From an uncultured Oscillospiraceae bacterium (GTDB taxonomy: Bacteria; Bacillota; Clostridia; Oscillospirales; Oscillospiraceae), in the NCBI GenBank assembly GCA_910577525.1, contig CAJTLI010000049.1:1-13869 (forward strand): a DNA stretch of 13,869 nucleotides. The letters are read 5' to 3'. Within the stretch, counting starts at the first letter, position 1. Each line of letters begins with the position of its first letter. Positions 1 to 5,830 of the stretch are shown in pieces. The notes beneath the pieces are model-generated. The model saw nothing but the letters and a program-made list of their open reading frames with translations, was not told where the DNA came from and made no database searches. Position numbers and translations under genes: made by a program.

Positions 1-195
1 CTCCACCACGTCCATGTTGAAGCCGTACTCGTCCAGCTGCTTTTTGACGGCGGCAATCTCCTCGGGCTGCCACACCTCGCCGGGCAGCTTGTCGTGGAGC
101 GCCCACACGATGCCCTCCACCCCGGGAATCTGCTTGATGTCGGACAGCTTGATCTGGTCGTTGCCTTCGCCGTACCAGCGCCATGTCATTTTCAT
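1..195 (-). CDS. uxuA: Mannonate dehydratase, N-terminal part (gene runs off the left edge)
   Basis: The 65 visible residues begin MKMTWRWYGEGND and contain IPGVEGIVWALHD and PGEVW, the conserved N-terminus of UxuA. The enzyme removes water from D-mannonate to give 2-keto-3-deoxygluconate in cytoplasmic glucuronate catabolism. The start at 195 is supported by an AAGGAGGG ribosome binding site (203-210) seven bases upstream. An in-frame ATG two codons later fits the spacing less well. The reading frame is open to the window edge, so about a sixth of the usual 350-390-residue protein is seen. The gene has its own promoter just upstream and no visible co-transcribed partner here; other hexuronate genes may lie off the left edge. 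Family assignment is secure from the N-terminal motif; activity is inferred from the family. Confidence 0.93.
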   Translation of the reverse strand, partial: MKMTWRWYGEGNDQIKLSDIKQIPGVEGIVWALHDKLPGEVWQPEEIAAVKKQLDEYGFNMDVVE

Positions 196-216
196 GGAAA
201 ATCCCTCCTTATCTTT

Positions 217-245
217 ATTTTAATGTTATTGTTCCAAAATTGCAA
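217..245 (-). promoter_or_regulatory. Sigma-A-type promoter of uxuA
   Basis: On the minus strand TTGCAA (245-240) and TAAAAT (222-217) are separated by exactly 17 bases and lie just ahead of the uxuA ribosome binding site. The stretch is AT-rich in an otherwise GC-rich window. Confidence 0.6.
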
Positions 246-250
246 TGGAA
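233..250. promoter_or_regulatory. Inverted repeat over the uxuA -35 box, possible operator
   Basis: TTCCA (233-237) and TGGAA (246-250) form an inverted repeat with an 8-base centre that covers the -35 hexamer. The position suits a repressor site for a hexuronate regulator, but no regulator gene is visible and the arms are short. Confidence 0.3.
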
Positions 251-311
251 AATTCTTATGTTTTTCAGCGCCTTGTTTTATATTTTCCGTCCCGGGAGGG
301 AGAAGCCGCGC

Positions 312-345
312 AAAAAGGGGCCCCCATGCCAAAGCATGGGGGCCC
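312..345 (-). terminator. Intrinsic terminator of the sigma/anti-sigma operon
   Basis: A perfect 12-bp stem, GGGCCCCCATGC (318-329) with its complement (334-345) and a 4-base loop, is followed in the minus direction by a C and five Ts (316-312). It lies 27 bases past the stop codon of the anti-sigma gene. Confidence 0.9.
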
Positions 346-372
346 TTCATACGGTTTGTCTGATACGCGGCG

Positions 373-1884
373 TTACCGGGCCGCCAGCGCGCCCTCCGCC
401 ATGGCCCATACCTGTTGGGCTGTCATGCCGGCGCAGTAATAGCTCACCACCACGCCGTTTTCATAGAGGACGGAGAAGTCACAGCTTTGGCCGCCGGTGT
501 CGCGAGGGGTCATCCGGGCCTCCACCACGTCAAGGCTCATATCTTCCGCCCGGAATACGGGGGTGGAGAGAAAATAGCTGAGGTATTCCTCCGGCACGCT
601 GTCGCACAAGGGGATCGAGTAGAGCCGCATGTCGTAGGTTTCCGGCCGGGAGATGTCGATGGTCTCCGGCGGGCCGCTCTCCCCCTCGGGGAAGCTGACC
701 TGGATCTCCACATTGTCATAGCCCCGGGTCCACCGGACGAACAGCAGGTTTTGACGCCCCTCCTGATAGCTCAGGCGGCCGAAAAACTCCTTGTTGCCGG
801 GGTAGGCGGCATAGCCCTCCGGCTCCGCCGCGGGCAGGTAGGGGGCGAAGGCCGCCTCCAGCCGGGCCTGCGCCAGGCTGTCGAAGGTCACGTCCCGCCA
901 GGCGGGGATGTTTTCATTGGAGGCCAGGTGGTCCAGATAGAGCCCGCCGTCCCCCGCCAGGGCCTGGCGGACGAAGAGGGCGTTGAAGGTACAGACCCCG
1001 TCCAGGGCCGTGTCCGCCCCGCCTGTGCCCCCCTCGTACTCCGCCTCCATGCCGCTGTTCCGGGTCTCAAACCGGACGCCGACGTTGTTGGGGGTCATAA
1101 ACTCGCTGCCGCAGATATAGTCGGTCTGCCCGTCCCCGTCCCGGTCGTAGACCTGGCTCCAGCCGGTGACGGAGACGCCCAGCACGTCGCTGGCCTCCCG
1201 GTCCGGGTCGATGACGCAGGTGAAGGGCAGAGAGCCCGGACACAGCGTCAGGATGAAGGAGGCCCGGCCCTTTTCGCCCCAGATGGACAGCTCGGCGAGC
1301 TGCCCCTGCCCGTCGTACCCGGCGGAGCCGCGGATGGTGTAGCCGTCCCAGAACAGCATCCAGGGCAGGTCGCCCTGCTCCTCCTTGGGGTGGACGGCCT
1401 CCGGTTTGCCCTCGGGGCCCCAGAAGATGGTCCGGATGTCCTCACGGCTCAGGTCCACCGCGAAGGAGCCGGGGAGGACGGCCCGGCAGGCGGCGATGTC
1501 CGGAACCTCCGTCACGTCCTGATAGCGGATATAGGGGATCATGGGAAAGGCCAGCTTATCTCCCTGGACGGGGGCGGACACCACAAAGCTCCCGGCGGGG
1601 TCCACGGGCTGGGAAGCGTCAAGCGCGGGCGTGCCCGACGCCTCCGACGGGGCGGGGCCGGGGGAATGGACGGCGGCTTGGGGGCCGCTGTTGGGGTCCG
1701 GCCCGGCGGGCTGGGACAGCCCCCAGGCGCCCAGGCCCAGCATCAGGGCGGCGCAGGCCGCCAGCGTGCCGTATCGTGTCCAGGAATGGCGGACGGCCTT
1801 GGCCGGAGCCGCCAGCTTCATCAATTTCTCATGGCCCCCGGCGGAGATCTCCTGCCGGTCCATGTAAGCGCGGTAATGTCTCAT
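373..1884 (-). CDS. Putative membrane-anchored anti-sigma factor with a large extracytoplasmic domain
   Basis: The 503-residue protein has a short charged cytoplasmic N-terminus (about residues 1-36), one membrane segment (about 37-56, LAACAALMLGLGAWGL), a Pro/Ser/Ala-rich spacer (to about 100) and a large outer domain. It follows directly after an ECF sigma gene, so the likely role is to hold that sigma factor and release it on an outside signal. There is no recognisable zinc HxxxCxxC anti-sigma motif. The outer domain contains DRDGDGQTD (about 247-255), an EF-hand or dockerin-like calcium loop. Two ATGs compete (1887 and 1884). The second leaves five bases after GGAGG and is preferred; the first leaves only two. 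The anti-sigma role rests on context and topology and is inferred. Confidence 0.72.
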   Translation of the reverse strand: MRHYRAYMDRQEISAGGHEKLMKLAAPAKAVRHSWTRYGTLAACAALMLGLGAWGLSQPAGPDPNSGPQAAVHSPGPAPSEASGTPALDASQPVDPAGSFVVSAPVQGDKLAFPMIPYIRYQDVTEVPDIAACRAVLPGSFAVDLSREDIRTIFWGPEGKPEAVHPKEEQGDLPWMLFWDGYTIRGSAGYDGQGQLAELSIWGEKGRASFILTLCPGSLPFTCVIDPDREASDVLGVSVTGWSQVYDRDGDGQTDYICGSEFMTPNNVGVRFETRNSGMEAEYEGGTGGADTALDGVCTFNALFVRQALAGDGGLYLDHLASNENIPAWRDVTFDSLAQARLEAAFAPYLPAAEPEGYAAYPGNKEFFGRLSYQEGRQNLLFVRWTRGYDNVEIQVSFPEGESGPPETIDISRPETYDMRLYSIPLCDSVPEEYLSYFLSTPVFRAEDMSLDVVEARMTPRDTGGQSCDFSVLYENGVVVSYYCAGMTAQQVWAMAEGALAAR

Positions 1885-1896
1885 CATATCCTCCTT

Positions 1897-2367
1897 TTAT
1901 GGCTGCTGTTCTAACAGCCTGCGCAGCTTTTCCCTGGCCCGGGACAGCCGGGAGCGCACCGTCCCCGGCCGCAGGCCCAGCATTTGGGCGATCTCGCCGG
2001 TGGACCAGCCCTCGTAGTAGTGCAGGTGGATGACAGCCCGGTCCTCTGGCGGGAGGGAGAACAGCTCCTCCAGCTCCTCCCGCTCCTCCGGGCCGGGGGC
2101 GGCCAGGGTGTCCGGCAGGGGGCCCACCCGCCGCCAGGCCAGGCGCAGACGGCTTTTGCAGCCGTTTACCAGCACCCGGGCCAGCCAGGCGGCGGGGTTT
2201 TCCAAATCCCCGGGAGCTCGCTCCAGAAAGCGGACAAAGGCGTCCTGAACGGCGTCCTCCGCCTCCTGGGGATCGCCCAGAATGGCCAGGGCGGTGCGGT
2301 ACAGGCGGTTTTCGTTCTGTGTGACAAGGGCCTCCCAATCCACCGGCCGGTTGGATTGCTGGGACAT
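1897..2367 (-). CDS. ECF-type RNA polymerase sigma factor
   Basis: The 156-residue protein carries region 2 (about residues 11-75, with LAILGDPQEAEDAVQDAF) and region 4 (about 98-152, with LPPEDRAVIHLHYYEGWSTG then the helix-turn-helix EIAQMLGLRPGTVRSRLSRA). This is the minimal two-domain layout of ECF sigma factors. A GTG at 2376 is in frame but lies inside the GGGAGGTG ribosome binding site. The ATG at 2367, seven bases past that site, is therefore the likely start. The anti-sigma gene begins 12 bases after the stop, so the two are co-transcribed and probably translationally linked. No clear sigma-A promoter was found upstream; autoregulation from an ECF promoter is possible but unproven. 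Confidence 0.92.
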   Translation of the reverse strand: MSQQSNRPVDWEALVTQNENRLYRTALAILGDPQEAEDAVQDAFVRFLERAPGDLENPAAWLARVLVNGCKSRLRLAWRRVGPLPDTLAAPGPEEREELEELFSLPPEDRAVIHLHYYEGWSTGEIAQMLGLRPGTVRSRLSRAREKLRRLLEQQP

Positions 2368-2427
2368 GGGGCTCACCTCCCTTCACCTGTATTGACGCAT
2401 CGGCGGGGCAAAATGCTGCGCCGGGGG

Positions 2428-2478
2428 CAAAAAATTTCCGGGGCGGGGGCGGCCTCCAAAGAGGCGGCCCCGCCCCGG
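2428..2478 (-). terminator. Intrinsic terminator of the SecB-like gene
   Basis: On the minus strand a very GC-rich stem of about 17-18 bp (2478-2439, one bulged base) with a TTTG loop is followed by AAATTTTTTGC. It lies immediately after the SecB-like stop codon and separates that gene from the sigma factor gene. Confidence 0.85.
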
Positions 2479-2487
2479 ACCGGGACG

Positions 2488-2904
2488 TCAGCCGTTGGAA
2501 TCGCTGGGGCGGTTGACCACCACGTTGTCCCGGCTCATCCGCTGGCGCAGCAGCACGAAGTTGGACATGCCCCCGGCGGCGCACACCTGCTTGGCCAGCG
2601 TCTCGGCGTAGGGAAACAGCTGCTGGTAGCACTGGATATGAAAGTCCCGCTTGTCCTCGTCGGTGAGGACGCCGGACACCTCAAAAAAGCCCAGCACCTC
2701 CACCGACACGAAAAAGCGGTGGTCGGGGGAGTCCGTCTTGTCCTTGACGCACTGGTACAGCTTGGCCATGCAGCGGGTGTTGTCCTGGCTGTAGTTCACC
2801 GAAAAGGAGAAGTTGTTCTCCAGCTGGATCTGGCCCGCGGCCTCCAGCTTGTTGAAGAATTGCAGGTCCTGAAGCTTATAGGAGAGCATGTTGAGTTCCG
2901 CCAT
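2488..2904 (-). CDS. SecB-like fold protein
   Basis: The 138-residue protein ends its core with CYQQLFPYAETLAKQVCAAG, which resembles the conserved NILFPYARE..(S)..G segment of the SecB export chaperone. It is preceded by strands similar to SecB (FFVSVEVLGFFEVSGVLTDED). Classical SecB is a proteobacterial chaperone for preproteins. SecB-like proteins in Gram-positive and actinobacterial genomes exist with other roles, for instance guarding toxin-antitoxin pairs. No toxin or antitoxin gene is next to this one. The start at 2904 is chosen because GGAGGTG lies five bases upstream; the longer in-frame extension would run through the promoter. The gene is monocistronic, between its promoter and its terminator, and diverges from mnmE. 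The fold call comes from motif resemblance, not from a search. Confidence 0.62.
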   Translation of the reverse strand: MAELNMLSYKLQDLQFFNKLEAAGQIQLENNFSFSVNYSQDNTRCMAKLYQCVKDKTDSPDHRFFVSVEVLGFFEVSGVLTDEDKRDFHIQCYQQLFPYAETLAKQVCAAGGMSNFVLLRQRMSRDNVVVNRPSDSNG

Positions 2905-2934
2905 GAGGGCACCTCCAAATTTGGTTTTGCCCAT

Positions 2935-2964
2935 AGTATACCACAGCAGAGGGCAAATGCGCAA
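2935..2964 (-). promoter_or_regulatory. Promoter of the SecB-like gene
   Basis: On the minus strand an extended -10, TGGTATACT (hexamer at 2940-2935), is preceded at 18 bases by a weak -35, TTGCGC (2964-2959). It lies 30 bases ahead of the start codon. Confidence 0.55.
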
Positions 2965-2999
2965 CGGCGCGATTGAAAAGGGCCTCCGGCTGTGGTATA
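2937..2999. repeat. 11-bp inverted repeat joining two divergent -10 regions
   Basis: TATACCACAGC (2937-2947) and GCTGTGGTATA (2989-2999) are perfect inverted copies 41 bases apart. Each carries the extended -10 of one of the two divergent promoters, so the promoters are mirror images of each other. Confidence 0.7.
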
Positions 3000-3001
3000 G
3001 T
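2973..3001 (+). promoter_or_regulatory. Promoter of mnmE
   Basis: TTGAAA (2973-2978) and TATAGT (2996-3001) are 17 bases apart, each one mismatch from consensus, and the -10 is extended (TGGTATAGT). Transcription would begin about 40 bases before the mnmE start codon. Confidence 0.75.
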
Positions 3002-3050
3002 TAAGAAAAGACTGATTGAACAAAAAGACAACGCTTGAGGAGAAGCCGCC

Positions 3051-4433
3051 ATGAACGACACCATCGCCGCCGCCGCCACCCCCCCGGCCCCCTCCGCCAT
3101 CGGCATCCTCCGCCTGTCCGGGCCGGGGGCCGTGGCCGCTGTGGACCGGGTATTCACCCCCCTCCGGGGCGGCCCCATGGGGGAGCGTCCCGACCGGGCC
3201 CTGGTATACGGAACCCTCCGCGACGGGGCGGGGGCGGTCATCGACCGCTGCCTGTGCACCGTGTCCCGGGCCCCCAACAGCTATACCGGGGAGGACACCG
3301 CCGAGCTGCAATGCCACGGCTCCCCCGCCGCCCTGGCCCTGGGGCTGGAGGCCCTGTTTCAGGCGGGGGCCCGGCAGGCCCGGCCCGGGGAGTTCACGCG
3401 CAGGGCCTTCCTCAACGGCAAACTGGACCTGACCCGCGCCGAGGCCGTGGCGGACCTGATCCACGCGGAGACCCCGGCGGCGGTGCGTCAGGCGGCGGGC
3501 CAGCTGGGGGGCGCCCTGGCCCGGACGGTGGACGGCGTTTACGATGAGCTCACCGGCCTGTGCGCCCATTTCCACGCGGTGCTGGACTACCCCGACGAGG
3601 ACATCGAGCCCTTTGAGGCCGCGGAGCTGTCCGCGGCGCTGGAGGGGGCGGCGGAGCGGCTGGACGGCCTGACGGCCACCTACCGGCGGGGCCGTCTGTT
3701 GAACGAGGGGGTGCCCTGCGCCATCGTGGGCCGGCCCAACGCGGGGAAATCCACCCTGTTCAACGCCCTGCTGGGCTATGAGCGGGCTATCGTCACCCCC
3801 ATTCCCGGCACCACCCGGGACACGGTGGAGGAGCGGGTGAGCTTCGGCGGCGTGCTGCTGCGGCTCACCGACACGGCGGGCCTGCGGGACACGGAGGACG
3901 CGGTGGAGCGGCTGGGGGTGGAGCGGTCCAAGGCGGCTATTCAGCAGGCGGAATTGATTCTGGCGGTGACGGACGGCGCGGGGGACTTCGCAGCGGAGGA
4001 CCGGGAGGCTCTGGAGCTGGCATCCTCCTCCGGCAGGCCGTGGATCTGGATTGTGAGCAAGCGGGACCTCACCGGGCCCTCCGCCCTGTGGGGCGCGGGC
4101 TGGGGAGGGAACGCCCCCGCCGCCATGGTGTCCCTGTCCGCCAAAACCGGGGAGGGGCTGGAGGAGCTGGAAAAGGCGGTGTCGGTCCTATTCCCGGAGC
4201 CCCCGGTCTCCCAGGCCGGGGCCCTGCTCACCAACGCCCGGCAGGCGGAGGCGGCGGGACGGGCCCGGCAGGCGGTGCGCCGTGGGGCCCAGGCCCTGTC
4301 CGCCGGGATGCCCCCGGACGCCGTGGTGGCCGACGTGGAGGAGGCCCTGTCCGCCCTGGGGGAGCTGACGGGGCGCACGGTGCGGGAGGATGTCACCGCC
4401 CGGATTTTTGAGCGGTTCTGCGTGGGAAAGTGA
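3051..4433 (+). CDS. mnmE: tRNA uridine-5-carboxymethylaminomethyl modification GTPase MnmE
   Basis: The protein is 460 residues, the usual length. MnmE works with MnmG to modify the wobble uridine of certain tRNAs in the cytoplasm. The N-terminal folate-binding domain (about residues 3-120) begins TIAAAATPPAPSAIGILRLS. The G domain shows GRPNAGKS (227-234), TTRD (254-257), DTAG (274-277), SKRD (336-339) and SAKT (363-366). The C-terminal FCVGK supplies the invariant cysteine of the CxGK motif. The G4 motif reads SKRD instead of the usual NKxD. The start at 3051 has a GAGGAG site upstream. The gene is not next to mnmG, rnpA or yidC, its usual partners near the replication origin. No T-rich terminator follows it; the stop codon lies in a small GGGAAA-GTGA-TTTCCC hairpin. 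Confidence 0.97.
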   Translation: MNDTIAAAATPPAPSAIGILRLSGPGAVAAVDRVFTPLRGGPMGERPDRALVYGTLRDGAGAVIDRCLCTVSRAPNSYTGEDTAELQCHGSPAALALGLEALFQAGARQARPGEFTRRAFLNGKLDLTRAEAVADLIHAETPAAVRQAAGQLGGALARTVDGVYDELTGLCAHFHAVLDYPDEDIEPFEAAELSAALEGAAERLDGLTATYRRGRLLNEGVPCAIVGRPNAGKSTLFNALLGYERAIVTPIPGTTRDTVEERVSFGGVLLRLTDTAGLRDTEDAVERLGVERSKAAIQQAELILAVTDGAGDFAAEDREALELASSSGRPWIWIVSKRDLTGPSALWGAGWGGNAPAAMVSLSAKTGEGLEELEKAVSVLFPEPPVSQAGALLTNARQAEAAGRARQAVRRGAQALSAGMPPDAVVADVEEALSALGELTGRTVREDVTARIFERFCVGK

Positions 4434-4452
4434 TTTCCCCGGAAATTAGGGA

Positions 4453-4481
4453 ATGACAATGGGTGTTTTCCGGTGTATAAT
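4453..4481 (+). promoter_or_regulatory. Strong promoter upstream of the MITE-like element and the 4679 operon
   Basis: ATGACA (4453-4458, one mismatch from TTGACA) and a perfect TATAAT (4476-4481) are 17 bases apart. Transcription would start near 4488, at the left edge of the inserted element, and run towards the 4679 gene. Confidence 0.7.
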
Positions 4482-4488
4482 GGAATAA

Positions 4489-4650
4489 GAACCTGTATTC
4501 ACAACCTCAATTCACCGTCTGGCTGGTTCTTTTCCCGCCACGCAGCGTTGAATTTTCTTGCAATAAACACAATTATTCCTGCGAAAATTTGCCTCGCTTG
4601 ACGGAAAAATCCCTCAGCCATCCGGCGGTTTCGGCTGTAAATACAGGTTC
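4489..4650. mobile_element. MITE-like element, 162 bp, with terminal inverted repeats and TAA flanks
   Basis: GAACCTGTATT (4489-4499) and AATACAGGTTC (4640-4650) are perfect inverted ends. TAA flanks both sides (4486-4488 and 4651-4653), consistent with a 3-bp target duplication of TNA type. The ends could also be read one base longer, which would remove the duplication. The interior is more AT-rich than the surroundings and holds no credible gene. A degraded relative of its right end occurs at 8950-8984. IS5-related transposition in trans is a guess based on the TNA-like flank. It accounts for most of the 245-base gap between mnmE and the next gene. Confidence 0.68.
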
Positions 4651-4678
4651 TAAAAACGGGGGCGGGAGGCCGGATTAA

Positions 4679-5191
4679 ATGGCGGTTCGAGTGAAAGTGA
4701 TCCCCCAGGCAGGGGTCGTCGTGGACGGCAGAGCCATCCGCCTGGGCGGCGGAAAGGCGGACGTGGAGCAGATACTGGGCCACCCGGACACCATTTTTGA
4801 GAACTCGCTGTATTATTTTGAAAATGAATTGCGCATTGTTTTGGACAAGGCGGGCCGGGTGGAGTTCATTGAGCTGCTGGGCGGTCCGGACGGAACGTTC
4901 CAGCCGGTGTTGTTTGGCCTGGAGGCATTTCAGGCGGACCCGGAAGCAGTGGTTGGGCTGTTAAAGGAAAAAAACGGCGCCGATTTTTTGGACACGGAGA
5001 AGGGTTACAGCTATGCGTTCAAGAAGCTGAGTGTAGGGCTTTACCGGGAGAGCGTGCCCCAAAACGTGCCCGAGATGATCGAGGAAGCTGAAGCGGACGG
5101 AAACCCATTGAGTGAGGAAGATATTGAGTATGAGAAGCGCCGCACCCACTGGGCCACCGTGGGGATCGGCGTAGAGAATTACTATACATGA
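4679..5191 (+). CDS. Uncharacterised cytoplasmic protein, 170 aa
   Basis: I do not recognise a named family with confidence. The protein has no signal peptide or membrane segment. Its N-terminal half reads as alternating strands around LGHPDTIFENSLYYFENELR and a later GRVEFIELLGG. That pattern (helix with LGxP, then paired strands with YYF..L.I..D..G.V..I) recalls SmpA/BLIP-like folds or small immunity-type proteins, but this is only an impression. The C-terminus is acidic (PEMIEEAEADGNPLSEEDIE) and ends WATVGIGVENYYT. A GGGAGG site precedes the ATG by about nine bases. The base composition is less GC-biased at third positions than in mnmE or mutL, so it may be a later arrival. Its stop codon overlaps the ribosome binding site of dtd, implying co-transcription. 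Confidence 0.8.
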   Translation: MAVRVKVIPQAGVVVDGRAIRLGGGKADVEQILGHPDTIFENSLYYFENELRIVLDKAGRVEFIELLGGPDGTFQPVLFGLEAFQADPEAVVGLLKEKNGADFLDTEKGYSYAFKKLSVGLYRESVPQNVPEMIEEAEADGNPLSEEDIEYEKRRTHWATVGIGVENYYT

Positions 5192-5203
5192 GGAGGGCTT
5201 GCC

Positions 5204-5638
5204 ATGCGGGCGGTGGTGACGCGGGTGAAAAACGCCCGGGTGGAGATAGACGGAAGCGTAAACGGGGCCATCGGCACGGGCCTTCTGGTGCTGCTGGGGG
5301 TGGGCCCGGAGGACACGGAGGCCCAGGCCGGTAAAATGGCGGACAAGGTGTGCGGCCTGCGGATCTTTGAGGACGAGAACGAGAAAATGAACCTGAATTT
5401 AGCCGCCGTGGGGGGCGCCCTGCTGGTGGTGAGCCAGTTCACCCTCTACGCCGACACCTCCTCCCGCCGCCCGGGGTTCTCCCACGCCGCCAAACCGGAG
5501 ACGGCCATCCCCCTCTACGAGGAGTTCATGGCCCAGTGCCGGGCGCGGGGCTTCCGGGTGGAGCACGGGGAGTTTGGGGCGGATATGCAGGTGTTCTCCC
5601 AGAACGACGGCCCGGTGACGATATTACTAGAGGTATAA
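5204..5638 (+). CDS. dtd: D-aminoacyl-tRNA deacylase
   Basis: The 144-residue protein matches DTD throughout. It removes D-amino acids (and glycine from mischarged tRNA) from tRNA in the cytoplasm and so protects translation. The start MRAVVTRVKNARVEIDG is typical. The catalytic SQFTLYAD lies at 77-84 and the chirality-checking NDGPVT (the Gly-cisPro loop) at 134-139. The start at 5204 follows GAGGAGGG, which overlaps the stop of the upstream 170-aa gene. In many Bacillota dtd sits after relA; here it stands between an unknown gene and mutL. Directly after its stop comes the ATG of a broken mutL beginning. Confidence 0.96.
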   Translation: MRAVVTRVKNARVEIDGSVNGAIGTGLLVLLGVGPEDTEAQAGKMADKVCGLRIFEDENEKMNLNLAAVGGALLVVSQFTLYADTSSRRPGFSHAAKPETAIPLYEEFMAQCRARGFRVEHGEFGADMQVFSQNDGPVTILLEV

Positions 5639-5639
5639 T

Positions 5640-5741
5640 ATGGCTGTGATAAAACAATTAGACCCCCACGTGGCCGACCTGATCGCGGCAGGCGAGGTGG
5701 TGGAGCGCGCCCCAGTTGATTGCAGTCCTCGGCGGAAGTGA
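5640..5741 (+). pseudogene. Remnant of a second mutL start (33 codons, then TGA)
   Basis: The ATG one base past the dtd stop opens a short frame, MAVIKQLDPHVADLIAAGEV then VERA, which is a good MutL N-terminus. After CGC (5708) the similarity ends and the frame runs into a palindromic block and stops at 5739-5741. The intact mutL starts 191 bases downstream in a different frame with another leader sequence (MSDICVLPS). Over the shared 14 codons (5667-5708 against 5858-5899) there are five base differences, all at third positions and all synonymous. This is either an old partial duplication or the scar of replacement of one mutL by a related one. A weak AGAGGT site precedes the ATG, so a 33-residue peptide could be made. 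Confidence 0.85.
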
Positions 5742-5816
5742 ATTCCGCCTGCGGAAATTCTGCGCCTGCGGCTTCGAATTTACGCCGGTTTCCCGGCGGG
5801 CGGGGCGCTCCGCCCC
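5731..5816. repeat. Block of palindromes between the two mutL starts
   Basis: It contains GGCGGAA-GTGAA-TTCCGCC (5731-5749), a 10-bp arm pair with one mismatch (5751-5760 and 5776-5785), and GGGGCG-CTC-CGCCCC (5802-5816). None has a T-tract, so it is not a terminator. It replaces mutL sequence after codon 23 of the remnant and ends just before the AAAGGAGG site of intact mutL. It is likely an interspersed palindromic repeat, but other copies must be sought outside this window. Confidence 0.55.
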
Positions 5817-5830
5817 AAAGGAGGAAGCGT

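Noticed and set aside
415..1914. 499-codon open frame on the plus strand opposite the anti-sigma gene
   Set aside because: It is a mirror of GC-rich codons of the minus-strand gene, has no family motif or ribosome binding site, and the minus strand has the terminator and operon structure.
4425..4440. GGGAAA-GTGA-TTTCCC hairpin over the mnmE stop as a terminator
   Set aside because: The stem is only six base pairs and no T-tract follows.
4499..4783. 94-codon minus-strand frame across the MITE-like element
   Set aside because: It starts in the next gene and ends in the element's left end; no transposase motif, ribosome binding site or conserved domain.
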